Of a DNA stretch of 64,000 bases, positions 8,713 through 18,800 are shown one piece after another. The translations under genes were made by a program, and so were the position numbers. The notes under the pieces are model-generated. The model was not told the origin of the DNA. It searched no databases and saw nothing but the letters and a program-made list of their open reading frames with translations. The DNA is from Borrelia sp. P9F1 (GTDB lineage: Bacteria > Spirochaetota > Spirochaetia > Borreliales > Borreliaceae): contig NZ_CP129407.1 of NCBI RefSeq assembly GCF_030436115.1, positions 213,265 through 277,264 on the forward strand. Reading direction: 5' to 3'. The first letter of the stretch is position 1. The number at the start of each line of letters is the position of its first letter.

Positions 8713-10250
8713 ATACAGTTCAAGTGAACAAACTGTTAAATAAGATTTCATTTTCCATAATAAAATTAATTTCTTACTCTTTAATAGCATTATTATTCTT
8801 TCTAATATCTTATGTATTATACAATTCATTATTTTTTTCCGCTAAAAAACAAACATTGTTTTTAAATGAATCAAACCATTTTCTACCATTAACGTTTAAG
8901 GACAAGATAATCAAGATTGCCTTTATTATAAATAAAAGTATTAAAATAGATGAACTTACTACTAAAGACATCTATGACATATACAATAACAAAATCTCAC
9001 ATTGGGGTAGCATATCTGATCAAGTCATAGACACGATACCCGTTGCAATTTCAGAGTCAAACCTACCCGGAAAAGTTATACTTACAACTTTTATACAGAA
9101 TAACAAATTTAACAACAGATATATAAGAGTAGAAAAATCTAATGAAGAAATGATGCGAACCGTCAATGAAACTTCGGGTGCTATTGGTTTTCTAACAAAA
9201 GAAGAACTTGAAAAATTGAATTTTAAGAAATATCCAGAGATTAAATCCGTAAAAATTAAATCTATGTCTATTTTAGTAGGCAAAAAAACACTACAAAAGA
9301 GCGAAAATGAAATTGTCAACACATTGTGCCTAGGGATGGCTGAAAAATTACTCAAAGGAAAAAAAACTTGGAATGACTTAATCCTTAAAAACATCGACTC
9401 AAATGTTATAAAATACTCAGCTTATGATCAGAATGCAATAAAGGAAGTAGAAGAAAAAGAGGGTACGGTTGCCATTGTGCCGTGGCATTCTTTCCATAAA
9501 AATAATGCCCCTTTTCTCAAGCTATACTACATAAAAAAGAGTATGCCCTTAAATTTAAATTTCATATTATCCACCCCAAGAAACTCTGGTGCATATGGAG
9601 GTATTTCTTATTTAATCCTTAATACCTTTTATGTGATATTATTGACAGCCACAATTTCAATTTCGATAGGAATTGGCACAGGAATACTGCTTGCGGAATA
9701 CACTTCAAATAAGGTATTTTACAAAACAACATCTATGAGTGTTGACATTTTATCCTCAATTCCTGCAATCATCTTCGGACTATTTGGGCTCATGTTTTTT
9801 GTTCCAATTTTTGGAATGGGTGTCTTTTCTGGAGCCATAACAAGCTCTTTAATGATACTACCAATGATTATTAAAACAACCGAAGAAGCATTTAAATCGA
9901 TCCCTAAATCATATAAATACGCTTCGTTTGCTCTGGGAGCAAACAAAACAGAAACTATAGTTAAAATCTTATTACCCGCAGCTAGTCCAGGCATCTTAAC
10001 GGGAATAGTTCTTGCAATAGGTCGAGCACTTGGCGAGACGGCAGTGCTTTTATTTACAATGGGAACAAATTTAGGGCTTGCAGGCGCTCTAGACGAGCCT
10101 GCAAGAAGTTTAACCGTACACTTATTGTTACTATTTCAAGAAGGACACCTAGACAAAGGGTTTGGAACAGCATCAATACTTATTATAATGGTGCTCTTAA
10201 TAAATTTGATATCAAAATTTTTAATCAGTAAGTTATATAGGATTAAATAA
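8709..10250 (+). CDS. pstA: Phosphate ABC transporter permease PstA with a binding-protein-like insertion
   Basis: The GTG start at 8709 overlaps the pstC stop (GTGA). The 513-residue product is far longer than E. coli PstA (about 300). After the first membrane helix (about 15-38) comes a roughly 240-residue periplasmic stretch with PstS-like features: a segment DIYDIYNNKISHWGSI, resembling the PstS segment for which ITNWKQVGG is the local counterpart, then an ISESNLPG loop and TSGAIGFLTKEEL. From about residue 290 the permease domain follows with its EAA loop (SFALGANKTETIVKILLPAA) and AIGRALGETA. It pairs with PstC. The extra domain might bind phosphate or dock PstS; that is inference. Confidence 0.9.
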   Translation: MNTVQVNKLLNKISFSIIKLISYSLIALLFFLISYVLYNSLFFSAKKQTLFLNESNHFLPLTFKDKIIKIAFIINKSIKIDELTTKDIYDIYNNKISHWGSISDQVIDTIPVAISESNLPGKVILTTFIQNNKFNNRYIRVEKSNEEMMRTVNETSGAIGFLTKEELEKLNFKKYPEIKSVKIKSMSILVGKKTLQKSENEIVNTLCLGMAEKLLKGKKTWNDLILKNIDSNVIKYSAYDQNAIKEVEEKEGTVAIVPWHSFHKNNAPFLKLYYIKKSMPLNLNFILSTPRNSGAYGGISYLILNTFYVILLTATISISIGIGTGILLAEYTSNKVFYKTTSMSVDILSSIPAIIFGLFGLMFFVPIFGMGVFSGAITSSLMILPMIIKTTEEAFKSIPKSYKYASFALGANKTETIVKILLPAASPGILTGIVLAIGRALGETAVLLFTMGTNLGLAGALDEPARSLTVHLLLLFQEGHLDKGFGTASILIIMVLLINLISKFLISKLYRIK

Positions 10251-11015
10251 ATGAACAAAGATAAAGCAATCATTCAAACAGAAAACTTAAGCTTATTTTA
10301 TACGGACTTTAAAGCATTAAGTAATATTAATATATCTATAATGAGAAATAGCATTACAGCTTTAATAGGTCCATCTGGATGTGGAAAATCAACATTCCTC
10401 AGAACGCTTAACAGAATGAATGACCTTGTGGAAGGCGTTAAAATAGAAGGAAAAGTACTTTATGAAGGTAAAAGCATTTACTCAAATAATTTTGATGTTC
10501 TTGAACTTAGAAAAAAAATTGGAATGGTATTCCAAACTCCTAATCCATTTTTAATGTCTGTTTATGACAACATAAGCTATGGCCCTAAAATTCACGGAAT
10601 TAAAGACAAAAAAAAACTTGATGAAGTTGTTGAAAAATCTTTAATAAAATCTGCTCTTTGGAATGAAGTAAAAGATAAGCTTAACAGAAACGCACTAAGC
10701 CTTTCAGGAGGACAGCAACAAAGACTCTGCATTGCAAGAACCCTTGCCATTGAGCCAAATGTAATATTGATGGACGAACCTACTTCCGCTCTTGACCCAA
10801 TATCTACAGGAAAGATTGAAGAGTTAATAATTAATTTAAAGGAAAGCTATACCATTATAATAGTTACCCATAACATGCAACAAGCCGGGAGGATATCTGA
10901 CCAAACCGCATTTTTCCTTAACGGATACATTGAAGAAGAAAGCCCAACAGATGAATTATTCTTCAATCCTAAAAACATTAAGACCGAAGAATATATCACT
11001 GGTAAATTTGGCTAA
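10251..11015 (+). CDS. pstB: Phosphate ABC transporter ATPase PstB
   Basis: The 254-residue ATPase has Walker [10 protein letters not shown] at about 40-48, Q-loop VFQTPNPF, signature [12 protein letters not shown], Walker [13 protein letters not shown] and the H-loop ThrHis in [11 protein letters not shown]. The ATG immediately follows the pstA stop. It ends the pstSCAB operon. No phoU follows: the next gene is convergent and abuts it base to base. Borrelia has no recognised PhoBR system, so the usual PhoU signalling output may be absent. Confidence 0.96.
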   Translation: MNKDKAIIQTENLSLFYTDFKALSNINISIMRNSITALIGPSGCGKSTFLRTLNRMNDLVEGVKIEGKVLYEGKSIYSNNFDVLELRKKIGMVFQTPNPFLMSVYDNISYGPKIHGIKDKKKLDEVVEKSLIKSALWNEVKDKLNRNALSLSGGQQQRLCIARTLAIEPNVILMDEPTSALDPISTGKIEELIINLKESYTIIIVTHNMQQAGRISDQTAFFLNGYIEEESPTDELFFNPKNIKTEEYITGKFG

Positions 11016-11837
11016 TTAACCCAAAGAAACATCAAGGAACATCATTAAAGTAAATCCAATGATTCCAAATATGGTTGGTACCTTACTGTCAATATCTTTC
11101 CTTTTAGATTCGGGTATCAATTGTTCAATTGAGACATAGATCATTGCTCCTGCCGAGAAAGATAGGGCAAAGGGTAAAATTCTGGTAAAAGTATAAACTG
11201 CATAAGCACCTAAAATACCTCCAAAAATTTCTACCAAACCTGACATCTGTCCATAATTGAAACATTTCCACAAAGGAACATTCCCTCGTCTTAGGGGCAA
11301 AGAGATTGCTGCACCTTCTGGCATATTCTGAATACCAATTCCTAAAGTAAGAATCATAGCCCCAACCAAAGTATGTATATCAGGAGTAGCAACTAAAGCC
11401 CCAAATGCAACACCAACAGCAAGCCCTTCCGGGAAATTATGTAGCGTAACAGCCGTAAAAAGCAAAAAATCCTTTTTCCCGTGTCTTGTTAAATCTTCAT
11501 CAATAAATGTAAGCTTATCAAGATCTGGCACAAACACATCCACAACATATATAAAAAAAGCTCCTAAAAGAAAACCAAAAACAGCCGGCATCCATGTAAC
11601 ATAACCAAGCTCTTCAGCTCTCTCTATTGCGGGTTGAATAAGTGAAAAAAAACTAGCCGCAATCATAATACCTGCTGAAAACCCAAGCATAGCGTCCATT
11701 ATCTTATTATTTACTCTCCTGAAAAAAAAGACAGCCGCTGCTCCAAAGGCCGTAGTAAACCAAGTAAAAGTAGATCCTAAAAATCCCAATAAAACGGGAT
11801 GCAAAGTCAACAGATATTCCCCAAAACGCTCAAACAT
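11016..11837 (-). CDS. gufA: ZIP-family divalent metal transporter (GufA type)
   Basis: The 273-residue protein has about eight membrane helices. It contains the ZIP metal-site helices: the HNFPEGLAVG segment and a following QNMPEGAAI segment, both characteristic of the GufA subfamily. It should move zinc, manganese or iron across the inner membrane. AGGAGG lies 5 bases before the ATG. An inverted repeat sits 34-59 bases upstream, where a promoter is expected. The stop codon abuts the convergent pstB stop. In this iron-poor genus a manganese role is plausible, but the substrate cannot be read from sequence. Confidence 0.88.
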   Translation of the reverse strand: MFERFGEYLLTLHPVLLGFLGSTFTWFTTAFGAAAVFFFRRVNNKIMDAMLGFSAGIMIAASFFSLIQPAIERAEELGYVTWMPAVFGFLLGAFFIYVVDVFVPDLDKLTFIDEDLTRHGKKDFLLFTAVTLHNFPEGLAVGVAFGALVATPDIHTLVGAMILTLGIGIQNMPEGAAISLPLRRGNVPLWKCFNYGQMSGLVEIFGGILGAYAVYTFTRILPFALSFSAGAMIYVSIEQLIPESKRKDIDSKVPTIFGIIGFTLMMFLDVSLG

Positions 11838-11870
11838 AAAGTATCCTCCTAAATTTAATTAATTAACATT

Positions 11871-11896
11871 GACTAATTATTGTTTATCAATTAGTC
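11871..11896. promoter_or_regulatory. Inverted repeat upstream of the ZIP transporter
   Basis: GACTAATT (11871-11878) and AATTAGTC (11889-11896) are perfect inverted arms around a 10-base spacer. On the minus strand a TTGATA -35-like box lies partly in the spacer and partly in one arm, so a bound regulator would block RNA polymerase. It could instead be a hairpin at the end of alaS, but no T-run follows on that strand. Confidence 0.5.
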
Positions 11897-11913
11897 GGCA
11901 AAATCACTGCCCA

Positions 11914-13695
11914 TCAGTCAGTTAAACTTGCCCTTATCCTTCTTATACCTGAAGAAGAAGCCTGTTCTTTTTGTATTTTAAAAGTGCCAAGCTCACTAGT
12001 ATTCTTAACATGAGGGCCACCACAAACTTCAATTGAAAAACTACCTATCTCATATACACTCACAACATCGTCATATTTTTCACCAAAAAGAGCCATAGCG
12101 CCCCTAGCCATGGCATCATCCAAGCTCATTATAGATTTTTTAACAGACAATGCATTCTTTATTTGTAAGTTGACCATGTCCTCAACCCTTTTTATCTCAT
12201 CATCTGTCATTTTGTGAGGATGACTAAAATCAAATCTCAGTCTTTCTGCAGTAATATTACTTCCCTTCTGTCTTACATGCTCACCCAATATCAATTGAAG
12301 CGCCTTATGCAACAGATGAGTGGCTGTGTGTAACTTAGTGGTTTCATATGTACAATCAGCAAGCCCCCCCTTAAAAACCTTATCACCTCCCTTCTTAGAA
12401 ACCTCTTGATGCTTTCTAAAATGTTCTTCAAATCCCAATCTATCTACACTAAACCCATGTTCAGAAGCAAGTTCTTCCGTTATTTCAAAAGGAAATCCAT
12501 AAGTATCGTAAAGCTTAAAAGAAAACTCACCAGGAATCTCCTTTACCGATAATTTTTGAATCAGTTTAACAAATTCTTGTTCACCCTGACGCAAGGTTTT
12601 AAAAAATTTCTCCTCTTCCTTTTCAAGCTCATTTTTAATAAAATCTTTCTTTTCTGTTATTTCTTTATAAAAAGACTTATAAATTTCCTCAACAGAATCA
12701 ACAAGATTGGCCAAAAAATGAGACTCTATCTCAAGTTTTTTTGCATATCTAATAGCTCTTCTAATAATTCTTCTTAAGACATACCCTTGGCCTGCATTAG
12801 AAGGAAGAACTGCAAAATTATCAGCTAGAATAAAACAACTTGCCTTAACATGATCTGCAATTATCCGCATAGCCCTGTCGTCATCCAAATTTCGTCCATA
12901 AACTCTCCCAGATACTTTCTCAATCCTCTTAACTATAGGTCTGAAAGCCTCTGTGTCATAAACTGAAGATTTCCCTTGCAAAAATGTAACAGTCCTCTCA
13001 ACCCCCATGCCCGTATCAACACACTTCCGTGACAGTTCCTCATAACTCCCGTCCTCATTTTTCCTGTATTGCATAAAAACGTTGTTCCAAATTTCAAAAT
13101 ACTTACCGCATCCACATGTAATGTCGCAGTCAATGGAACACTTATCTATTCCTGTATCAACAAATATTTCAGTATCTGGCCCACAAGGACCTACATTCCC
13201 TACAGGACCCCAAAAATTATGTTCCCTTGATAGATAAAATATCCTATCACTAGGAATTCCAAGTCTTTCCCAAACACCCGCCGTCTCTGTATCCCGTGGA
13301 ACGTAGTCATCGCCTTCAAAAACGCTCACATAAAGTTTATCTTTTGGTATACCTAAATAGCTAGGCGAGGTTAAAAATTCAAAACTATACTTCACAGAAC
13401 GTTCTTTAAAATAGCTACCAAGAGACCAATTCCCAAGCATTTCAAAAAAAGTTAAATGACTAAAATCTCCAACCTCATCAATATCTCCTGTTCTTAAACA
13501 TTTCTGAACATCTACTAACATGTCACCAGATGGATGTATCTCTCCAAGAAGATAAGGAACAAGCGGTTGCATGCCTGCTGTATTAAAAAGTACAGTGGAA
13601 TCATTGTCGGGTATTAAAGATTTACCCGATATCTCAGCATGACCTTTACTCTTAAAAAACTCTATATACTTTCTACGTAGCTCACCAAGTTCCAC
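11914..13695 (-). CDS. alaS: Alanyl-tRNA synthetase, short form without the C-Ala domain
   Basis: The GTG start shares one base with the fliG1 stop and has AGGAG 9 bases upstream. The 593-residue protein has the class II catalytic N-terminus (STVLFNTAGMQP, QKCLRTGDIDEVG, FFEMLGNWSLGSYF), the tRNA-recognition region, and an editing domain with HTATHLLH and CGGPH as the zinc ligands. It ends right after the editing domain at SSSGIRRIRASLTD. Bacterial AlaRS is usually about 870 residues with a C-terminal oligomerisation/tRNA-elbow domain (C-Ala), which is missing. There is no sign of frameshift, so this is probably the natural form. Confidence 0.95.
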   Translation of the reverse strand: MELGELRRKYIEFFKSKGHAEISGKSLIPDNDSTVLFNTAGMQPLVPYLLGEIHPSGDMLVDVQKCLRTGDIDEVGDFSHLTFFEMLGNWSLGSYFKERSVKYSFEFLTSPSYLGIPKDKLYVSVFEGDDYVPRDTETAGVWERLGIPSDRIFYLSREHNFWGPVGNVGPCGPDTEIFVDTGIDKCSIDCDITCGCGKYFEIWNNVFMQYRKNEDGSYEELSRKCVDTGMGVERTVTFLQGKSSVYDTEAFRPIVKRIEKVSGRVYGRNLDDDRAMRIIADHVKASCFILADNFAVLPSNAGQGYVLRRIIRRAIRYAKKLEIESHFLANLVDSVEEIYKSFYKEITEKKDFIKNELEKEEEKFFKTLRQGEQEFVKLIQKLSVKEIPGEFSFKLYDTYGFPFEITEELASEHGFSVDRLGFEEHFRKHQEVSKKGGDKVFKGGLADCTYETTKLHTATHLLHKALQLILGEHVRQKGSNITAERLRFDFSHPHKMTDDEIKRVEDMVNLQIKNALSVKKSIMSLDDAMARGAMALFGEKYDDVVSVYEIGSFSIEVCGGPHVKNTSELGTFKIQKEQASSSGIRRIRASLTD

Positions 13696-14909
13696 TAAAC
13701 AAACTCCTCGTTCTTTCTATACACCGTCAGCGCACCATTTAAGATCAACTCTTTAATGTAATCGAGAAAGGATGCAGTCATTTGCCTAACATCCTTTCTC
13801 TTTACTCTTCTTAAAAAAGACTCTTCTTCTAAAATAATTTCTTTACGCCTCCTTGAGACGTTTAAAAGAATCTTATTTCTAACCTCATCACTTTTATCCT
13901 TAATAAGGATGGCAATATTATTATCTGTAAATTCCCTTAAAATATTATGCATATCATTATCTGCAATACGCAGTATTACATCAATGTCAAATATCTTCTC
14001 CTTAATCTCACTATCTTTTACTGGATTCAAGGCCTTCATATCAATATTCTTTAAAAGATTTTTCTCATCCTCAGAATCCATGTAACTTAAAATATCAACC
14101 AATATTCTAGACCCATCTAATTTCTCAGTCTTAATCTTCCCCTGAATTTCAAACCTACCCTTCAGCCTATCAGAAATAATCTCAACCATACCCATATTGA
14201 ATTGCCTTGGCTTAGCAAGTTCTTTAATAAATTGTTTTTTAATGTCATCTTCTAACATAGAAAAAACATACTTCTTCTGTTCTCTAGCCAAGTAATTGTA
14301 TATTATAAGTAGAGTCTTCACATTCTCATCCCTAATTAAAGCCCAAAGCTGTTCATGTTCGACACCAGATAAATAATCAAAAGGCACAAAAGGATCAATT
14401 CCCGTAACTCTCTTATAAATTTCCTTTGCTTTTGACTTACTCAAAGACTTATTCAACAACTCATAAGTAAATTTATTATCAATCTTTAAACATCTGCTTT
14501 CACGCCTGACCAGCTCTTCAAATTCTTCGATGATTCGCCTTTTATCACTGGGAGTAATATACTTAATCCTGGCAATTTCTTCGGTAATAGAGATTATATG
14601 ATCATCATCAAGCTCAGACATAATCTTTGACGATCTATCAAGCCCAATAGCTAGGAAATACTTTGCTATCTTTGTAATCTTACTTTCTCTACGAATAAAT
14701 CCCAGCCTTTGAGATTCCTTAAGAGATACCTGTTCACCCTCAGATACGCGCTTATCCTTCTTAACAAGATTAATCCAAGACTTCAGCATCGAACCTTGCA
14801 TCTCCGCATCAGAACTTTTGCCACTCAAATTTTCCCTGTAACTGGTGTTAAAAGTTTTGGTTCCTAAATTTTTCGCATTCTGATACTTAGAAAGTCTAGG
14901 ATCCTGCAT
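13695..14909 (-). CDS. fliG1: Flagellar motor switch protein FliG1
   Basis: I chose the ATG at 14909 (404 residues) because AGGGGG directly precedes it; the frame stays open 15 codons further. The fold is FliG-like, with ARM-type helices in the middle (EHEQLWALIRDENVKTLLIIYNYLA resembles the FliG EHPQTIALIL segment) and a charged C-terminal helical domain. Borrelia has two FliG paralogues; this is the one next to alaS, which in B. burgdorferi is not the main switch protein and sits at one cell pole. The start overlaps the 3' end of pgl by 14 bases, so the two are coupled. Confidence 0.87.
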   Translation of the reverse strand: MQDPRLSKYQNAKNLGTKTFNTSYRENLSGKSSDAEMQGSMLKSWINLVKKDKRVSEGEQVSLKESQRLGFIRRESKITKIAKYFLAIGLDRSSKIMSELDDDHIISITEEIARIKYITPSDKRRIIEEFEELVRRESRCLKIDNKFTYELLNKSLSKSKAKEIYKRVTGIDPFVPFDYLSGVEHEQLWALIRDENVKTLLIIYNYLAREQKKYVFSMLEDDIKKQFIKELAKPRQFNMGMVEIISDRLKGRFEIQGKIKTEKLDGSRILVDILSYMDSEDEKNLLKNIDMKALNPVKDSEIKEKIFDIDVILRIADNDMHNILREFTDNNIAILIKDKSDEVRNKILLNVSRRRKEIILEEESFLRRVKRKDVRQMTASFLDYIKELILNGALTVYRKNEEFV

Positions 14910-15597
14910 AGACCCCCTCAATATTTGTAAGAACCAATAAACGGGAAAATCCATTAAAAATCTTGGCTGGGCACTCCTTTAAAGAAATCTCTGCATTTAA
15001 AAAATTTTCCAAAGCACCCCTCTTCTCTTCCCCCATAAAGAGCAAAACGCAAGACTTAGACAATCTTAAAGACTTAGGAGTCAAACTTATTCTTTTACTT
15101 GGAGATTTTGGAGCATCATATTCATACTGGTATCCTTCCATCTCAGAAAACAAAAGCTTTCTTGAAGGGAAAAGTGAAGCAATATGCCCATCCTCACCAA
15201 CAGACAAAATACTGATGTCTAATCTTGTAAATCTAGAATTAAATTCAACGTTGTAATTGTGGATGGAAGACGCTTCATCAAACTCATCATAAATAAACGG
15301 GTGCAGGTTAGAACTGTGGATTAAATTCTTTTCTATCATTTCCAAAAAAAATCCTTCACTCAAAAGCCTAAAATTACTCTCATCACTACCAAGATCAACA
15401 CATCTCTCATCTACTAAAAAAAAATGAGACTTCTTAAGTGAATAATTATTCTTATTAAAAACATTTAAAAAAGAAATAATATTGCGTCCACCGCAAATCC
15501 CAATGCTAGTAAAATCATCCTGACTAACGCTACTTAAAAAAAAATCAAAGAACCTACCACTCAAATCGCTTTCTTTATTAGAGTATAAAAATTCCAT
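14896..15597 (-). CDS. pgl: 6-phosphogluconolactonase
   Basis: This 233-residue sugar-isomerase-fold protein has the lactonase signatures VDERCVDLGSDESNFRLL and SVGEDGHIASLFPS. It should hydrolyse 6-phosphogluconolactone in the oxidative pentose phosphate pathway to supply NADPH. Two ATG codons stand side by side; the second (15597) is better spaced from the GAGGG ribosome site. It is about average length for the family. Its operon partners, FliG1 and AlaRS, are functionally unrelated. Confidence 0.9.
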   Translation of the reverse strand: MEFLYSNKESDLSGRFFDFFLSSVSQDDFTSIGICGGRNIISFLNVFNKNNYSLKKSHFFLVDERCVDLGSDESNFRLLSEGFFLEMIEKNLIHSSNLHPFIYDEFDEASSIHNYNVEFNSRFTRLDISILSVGEDGHIASLFPSRKLLFSEMEGYQYEYDAPKSPSKRISLTPKSLRLSKSCVLLFMGEEKRGALENFLNAEISLKECPAKIFNGFSRLLVLTNIEGVYAGS

Positions 15598-15620
15598 CAT
15601 CCTTCCCTCAATAAACCTTC

Positions 15621-16313
15621 CTAATCCAAGTAATAAGAAACTGTAGTAACAACCCTTAACATCTTCCTTAAATAAAGCTCATGACTTCCCAAACTTCTAT
15701 CAACTGGAAGAAATTCAAAGTACCCCTGACTTGCATTTTTAATTTTTCCCAAAGTAGCACCCGAATTATTTGCGAACTCCAAGGCCGCCAATTTAGCATT
15801 TTTAATGGAATCTGCCAGCATTTCAGGTTTAACATCATTGATTTTATCAAAATAATAATTTGGCCCAAAATTACTAGTTAAGAGCACTCCCTTATTGTAA
15901 AGCTTGATAATGTTATTGCTTGCCTGTTCCATCTTATCAACATCCCTAGTATAAACATTTAAAGAAGCATATGCATTATACTTGTAGAGAGTTCCTTGAT
16001 AATTTCCAATATTAAAGTTCATAGATCCAATCTTTATGTCACTTTCATTAAAGCCGTAACCAACGAAAAATTCTTTTACTGCTATCAAATTTGCATTATT
16101 TAACCTATTAATTTCATCCACAGTATTACCAACTAGCTCATACTGTAGATTCCAACTTGAAGAATTTGATACAACTTCTCTTTCACTTAGACCCTTAACA
16201 GTAATGTAATTTTCATTCTTAATCCCAATATTGCTTATACCATTGGACAAGATCCATGACGACAATAAAACCGCCAATAACGAAAATAAACCCAACACTC
16301 GCCCCAACACCAC
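15621..16313 (-). CDS. Exported SIMPL-domain (DUF541) protein
   Basis: The 230-residue protein starts with a hydrophobic export signal or anchor (about residues 5-25). The rest matches the SIMPL/DUF541 pattern: ITVKGLSEREVVSN near the start, ANLIAVKEFFVGYGFNESDI in the middle, and a helix DSIKNAKLAALEFANNSGATLGKIKNASQG near the end, here described by its residues AKLAALEFAN. The family is periplasmic or outer-membrane linked, with no settled biochemical role. Start: AGGAGG lies 4 bases before a GTG at 16313 and 7 bases before an in-frame GTG at 16310; either is possible. Confidence 0.75.
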   Translation of the reverse strand: MVLGRVLGLFSLLAVLLSSWILSNGISNIGIKNENYITVKGLSEREVVSNSSSWNLQYELVGNTVDEINRLNNANLIAVKEFFVGYGFNESDIKIGSMNFNIGNYQGTLYKYNAYASLNVYTRDVDKMEQASNNIIKLYNKGVLLTSNFGPNYYFDKINDVKPEMLADSIKNAKLAALEFANNSGATLGKIKNASQGYFEFLPVDRSLGSHELYLRKMLRVVTTVSYYLD

Positions 16314-16379
16314 AACACCTCCTGGCCTTTAAGAAAAATAAATTGCTAAATCAAGGAATCTATTTTAACATATTATGTA

Positions 16380-17387
16380 ATGTTAATAAAACGAAAAATA
16401 TCAATAGCACCTATGGTAGATGTTACAGATGCACATTTTCGATATCTAGTAAGACTGTTGTCGAAAAAAGTTACCCTATACACCCCCATGATTTCTGCAA
16501 AGTCAATTACAATGGGCGACTTAAGCAAGGTTGTAAAGCAAACTTCTACAGATTCTCCAATTGCGATTCAGATAGCAACAAACTGTGAAAACGACGCTGC
16601 TAGAGCGATAGAAATTCTTGAAAACAAATTCAATTTTGATGAATATAATCTTAACATTGGCTGTCCATCTCCCCGAGTCCAAAATGCTAATTACGGAGCC
16701 TGCTTAATGAAAAATCCAGCTCAAGTGGGCAGAATCTTGCAGGCTATGAGAAAGAACACAAATAAGCCAGTCTCAATTAAAAACAGAATAGGAATAAGGA
16801 ACCATGAGAAAAATTACTACGAAGAAACTTATACAGAGCTTAAACAATTTGTAGACAAAATTGCAACATTTGAAATCAAAAATTTTATTATCCATGCACG
16901 ATTAGCCGTATTAAATGGATACTCACCTAAACATAATAGAAATATTCCAAAACTTAGGCACGAATTTGTATACAAATTAAAACAGGAACACAAAAATTTA
17001 TTTATTGAAACAAATGGAGGCATTAACAACAACAAGCATATCAAAGAACACCTATTGCACGTAGATTCCGTCATGATTGGAAGAGCAGCAGCAGAAAATC
17101 CTTACTTTATTGCAACAGCTTCAAGAGAATTTTTAGAAGAAAAAGAACAAATCCCAACAAGAAAAGAACTGTTATTACAAATGGCAGAATATATTAGAGA
17201 ATACAATGATTATTTCTCAATAAGTACAGTGCTAAAACACATAATGGGAATAATGTTTGCTAAAGAAGGGGCTTGCAAATTCAGGCAAGCTCTAACAGCG
17301 CCATTTCCTAAAAACCTCAAAAACCATGAAATACTACTAAAAGCAATGGAAAACTTAAAAGACAGCGCTCTCCATTCTAATTCTTAG
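16380..17387 (+). CDS. dus: tRNA-dihydrouridine synthase (DusA type)
   Basis: The 335-residue FMN-dependent enzyme reduces uridines in the tRNA D-loop. It begins with [16 protein letters not shown], typical of the flavin-binding first strand, and has the DusA-style segment [20 protein letters not shown] with the catalytic Cys of this family in the GACLM stretch. The later NGGI and MIGRAA motifs bind phosphate. The ATG is 66 bases from the divergent SIMPL gene, with no strong ribosome site. Its last 11 bases overlap the 3' end of the convergent serS. Confidence 0.92.
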   Translation: MLIKRKISIAPMVDVTDAHFRYLVRLLSKKVTLYTPMISAKSITMGDLSKVVKQTSTDSPIAIQIATNCENDAARAIEILENKFNFDEYNLNIGCPSPRVQNANYGACLMKNPAQVGRILQAMRKNTNKPVSIKNRIGIRNHEKNYYEETYTELKQFVDKIATFEIKNFIIHARLAVLNGYSPKHNRNIPKLRHEFVYKLKQEHKNLFIETNGGINNNKHIKEHLLHVDSVMIGRAAAENPYFIATASREFLEEKEQIPTRKELLLQMAEYIREYNDYFSISTVLKHIMGIMFAKEGACKFRQALTAPFPKNLKNHEILLKAMENLKDSALHSNS

Positions 17388-18651
17388 GTGATATGTAATC
17401 AAATCCCGTGTATTTAATCAAATTCTTAGGGATTCTAACACCTCCCCTTTCATCTTGAAAATTTTCAATGATAGCAATAATGGCCCTTGTTGAAGCTATT
17501 GCTGTTCCATTCACCATGTGCACAAACTTATTTTGACCATCTTCCCTATATCTAGTCCTAAGGCGCCTTGACTGGTAATCTGTACAGTTCGAAGTTGAAG
17601 TGACCTCACCATATTCTCCATTCTCCCCCCTCCCCGGCATCCAAGCCTCAATATCATACTTTTTATAAACTGGTGCACCAAGATCAAAAGTACAAACATT
17701 TAAAACTCTGTATGGTATCTCGAGATCACTAAAGATCTCCTCCTCTAATGCCAAAAATTCATCATGAATATAATCAGACTCTTCGCTCCTACAAACACAA
17801 AACATTTCAACTTTACTAAATTGATGTACCCTATAAAGCCCCTTAGAGAATTGCCCAGCTGCTCCGGCTTCTTTTCTAAAACAATGTGAAAGTCCTGCCA
17901 TTTTTATTGGTGATTTAAGATCAAGTATTGTATTATGATAGTATCCGCCTAGAGTAATCTCAGCTGTACCAATAAGATATTTATCCGTATTCTCAATTTT
18001 ATAAATATTGCCCTCACTCCCACGAGGATTAAATCCAATTCCATCAACTATAAATTCCCTTGCAACATCTGGTGTGATAAATAAATCAAACCCTTTAAGA
18101 CTAAGTTTATTTAAAGCAAAATTAATCAATGCAAGCTCCAACAAAACGCCTTCATTTTTAAGATAATAAAACTTATTGCCACTTACTTCACGCGCTCTTT
18201 CAAAATCAAAAAGGCCCAAATTGACTCCAATTTCTAAATGATCCTTTGGTTTGAAACTAAACTCTGGAATAACTCCCGAAGTTTTCACTAAAACACTTCC
18301 ATCTTCACTATCACTAATAGGTACATCGGGAGCAGAAATGTTTGGAATCTTTTTGTGCTCAACTAAAAGCTTAGACGTTATATGCTCTAATTTTTCTTCC
18401 AAAGCCGTAATTTCTGCCTTTAAGGCTCTTCCACTTTCTAATAAAGCCTGCCTATGCGTAGCATCAATTTTCCCTTTCATAGCATTAGCATTTTCATTCC
18501 TAATAGCACTAAGTTCACTTATTCTAGTAACAAGCTTTTTGCGTTCATCATCAAGAACAACTAAAATATCAATATCTAACTGTAGACCTCTATCTTTAAG
18601 ATTTTTACGAACAAGATCCATATTGTCTCTTATAAACTTCATATCAAGCAT
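17377..18651 (-). CDS. serS: Seryl-tRNA synthetase
   Basis: The 424-residue class II synthetase has an N-terminal coiled-coil tRNA arm (about 27-105), then motif 2 around [23 protein letters not shown] and motif 3 near [17 protein letters not shown]. Length is normal. GGGAG lies 8 bases before the ATG at 18651; a second ATG lies three codons inside. It charges tRNA-Ser, and tRNA-Sec only in organisms that have it. It overlaps the 3' end of dus. Confidence 0.97.
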   Translation of the reverse strand: MLDMKFIRDNMDLVRKNLKDRGLQLDIDILVVLDDERKKLVTRISELSAIRNENANAMKGKIDATHRQALLESGRALKAEITALEEKLEHITSKLLVEHKKIPNISAPDVPISDSEDGSVLVKTSGVIPEFSFKPKDHLEIGVNLGLFDFERAREVSGNKFYYLKNEGVLLELALINFALNKLSLKGFDLFITPDVAREFIVDGIGFNPRGSEGNIYKIENTDKYLIGTAEITLGGYYHNTILDLKSPIKMAGLSHCFRKEAGAAGQFSKGLYRVHQFSKVEMFCVCRSEESDYIHDEFLALEEEIFSDLEIPYRVLNVCTFDLGAPVYKKYDIEAWMPGRGENGEYGEVTSTSNCTDYQSRRLRTRYREDGQNKFVHMVNGTAIASTRAIIAIIENFQDERGGVRIPKNLIKYTGFDYISPKN

Positions 18652-18800
18652 CCGGGAACTCCCACAATAAATTTAACTAAAGTTAATTAGCTAATTAAAT
18701 CAAAATAAAATTTAAATCGATCTATATTAATTAACACAAGAATTATTATATAATAACCTGAGAATAATATTGGGTTGCCTTTGCAGCGGGAGGTTGATTT

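Noticed and set aside
14963-15256. 97-codon plus-strand frame in pgl
   Set aside because: Antisense to 6-phosphogluconolactonase signature residues; no promoter or ribosome site.
16256-16588. 110-codon plus-strand frame overlapping the SIMPL/dus divergent region
   Set aside because: Conflicts with both the SIMPL gene and the dus flavin-binding start, each of which has clear family motifs.
18251-18670. 139-codon plus-strand frame inside serS
   Set aside because: Lies antisense to clearly conserved SerRS sequence; composition is a reverse-strand shadow.
18652-18800. Replication origin in the AT-rich serS/BB0227 gap
   Set aside because: No DnaA-box cluster, and dnaA, dnaN and gyrase genes are not nearby.
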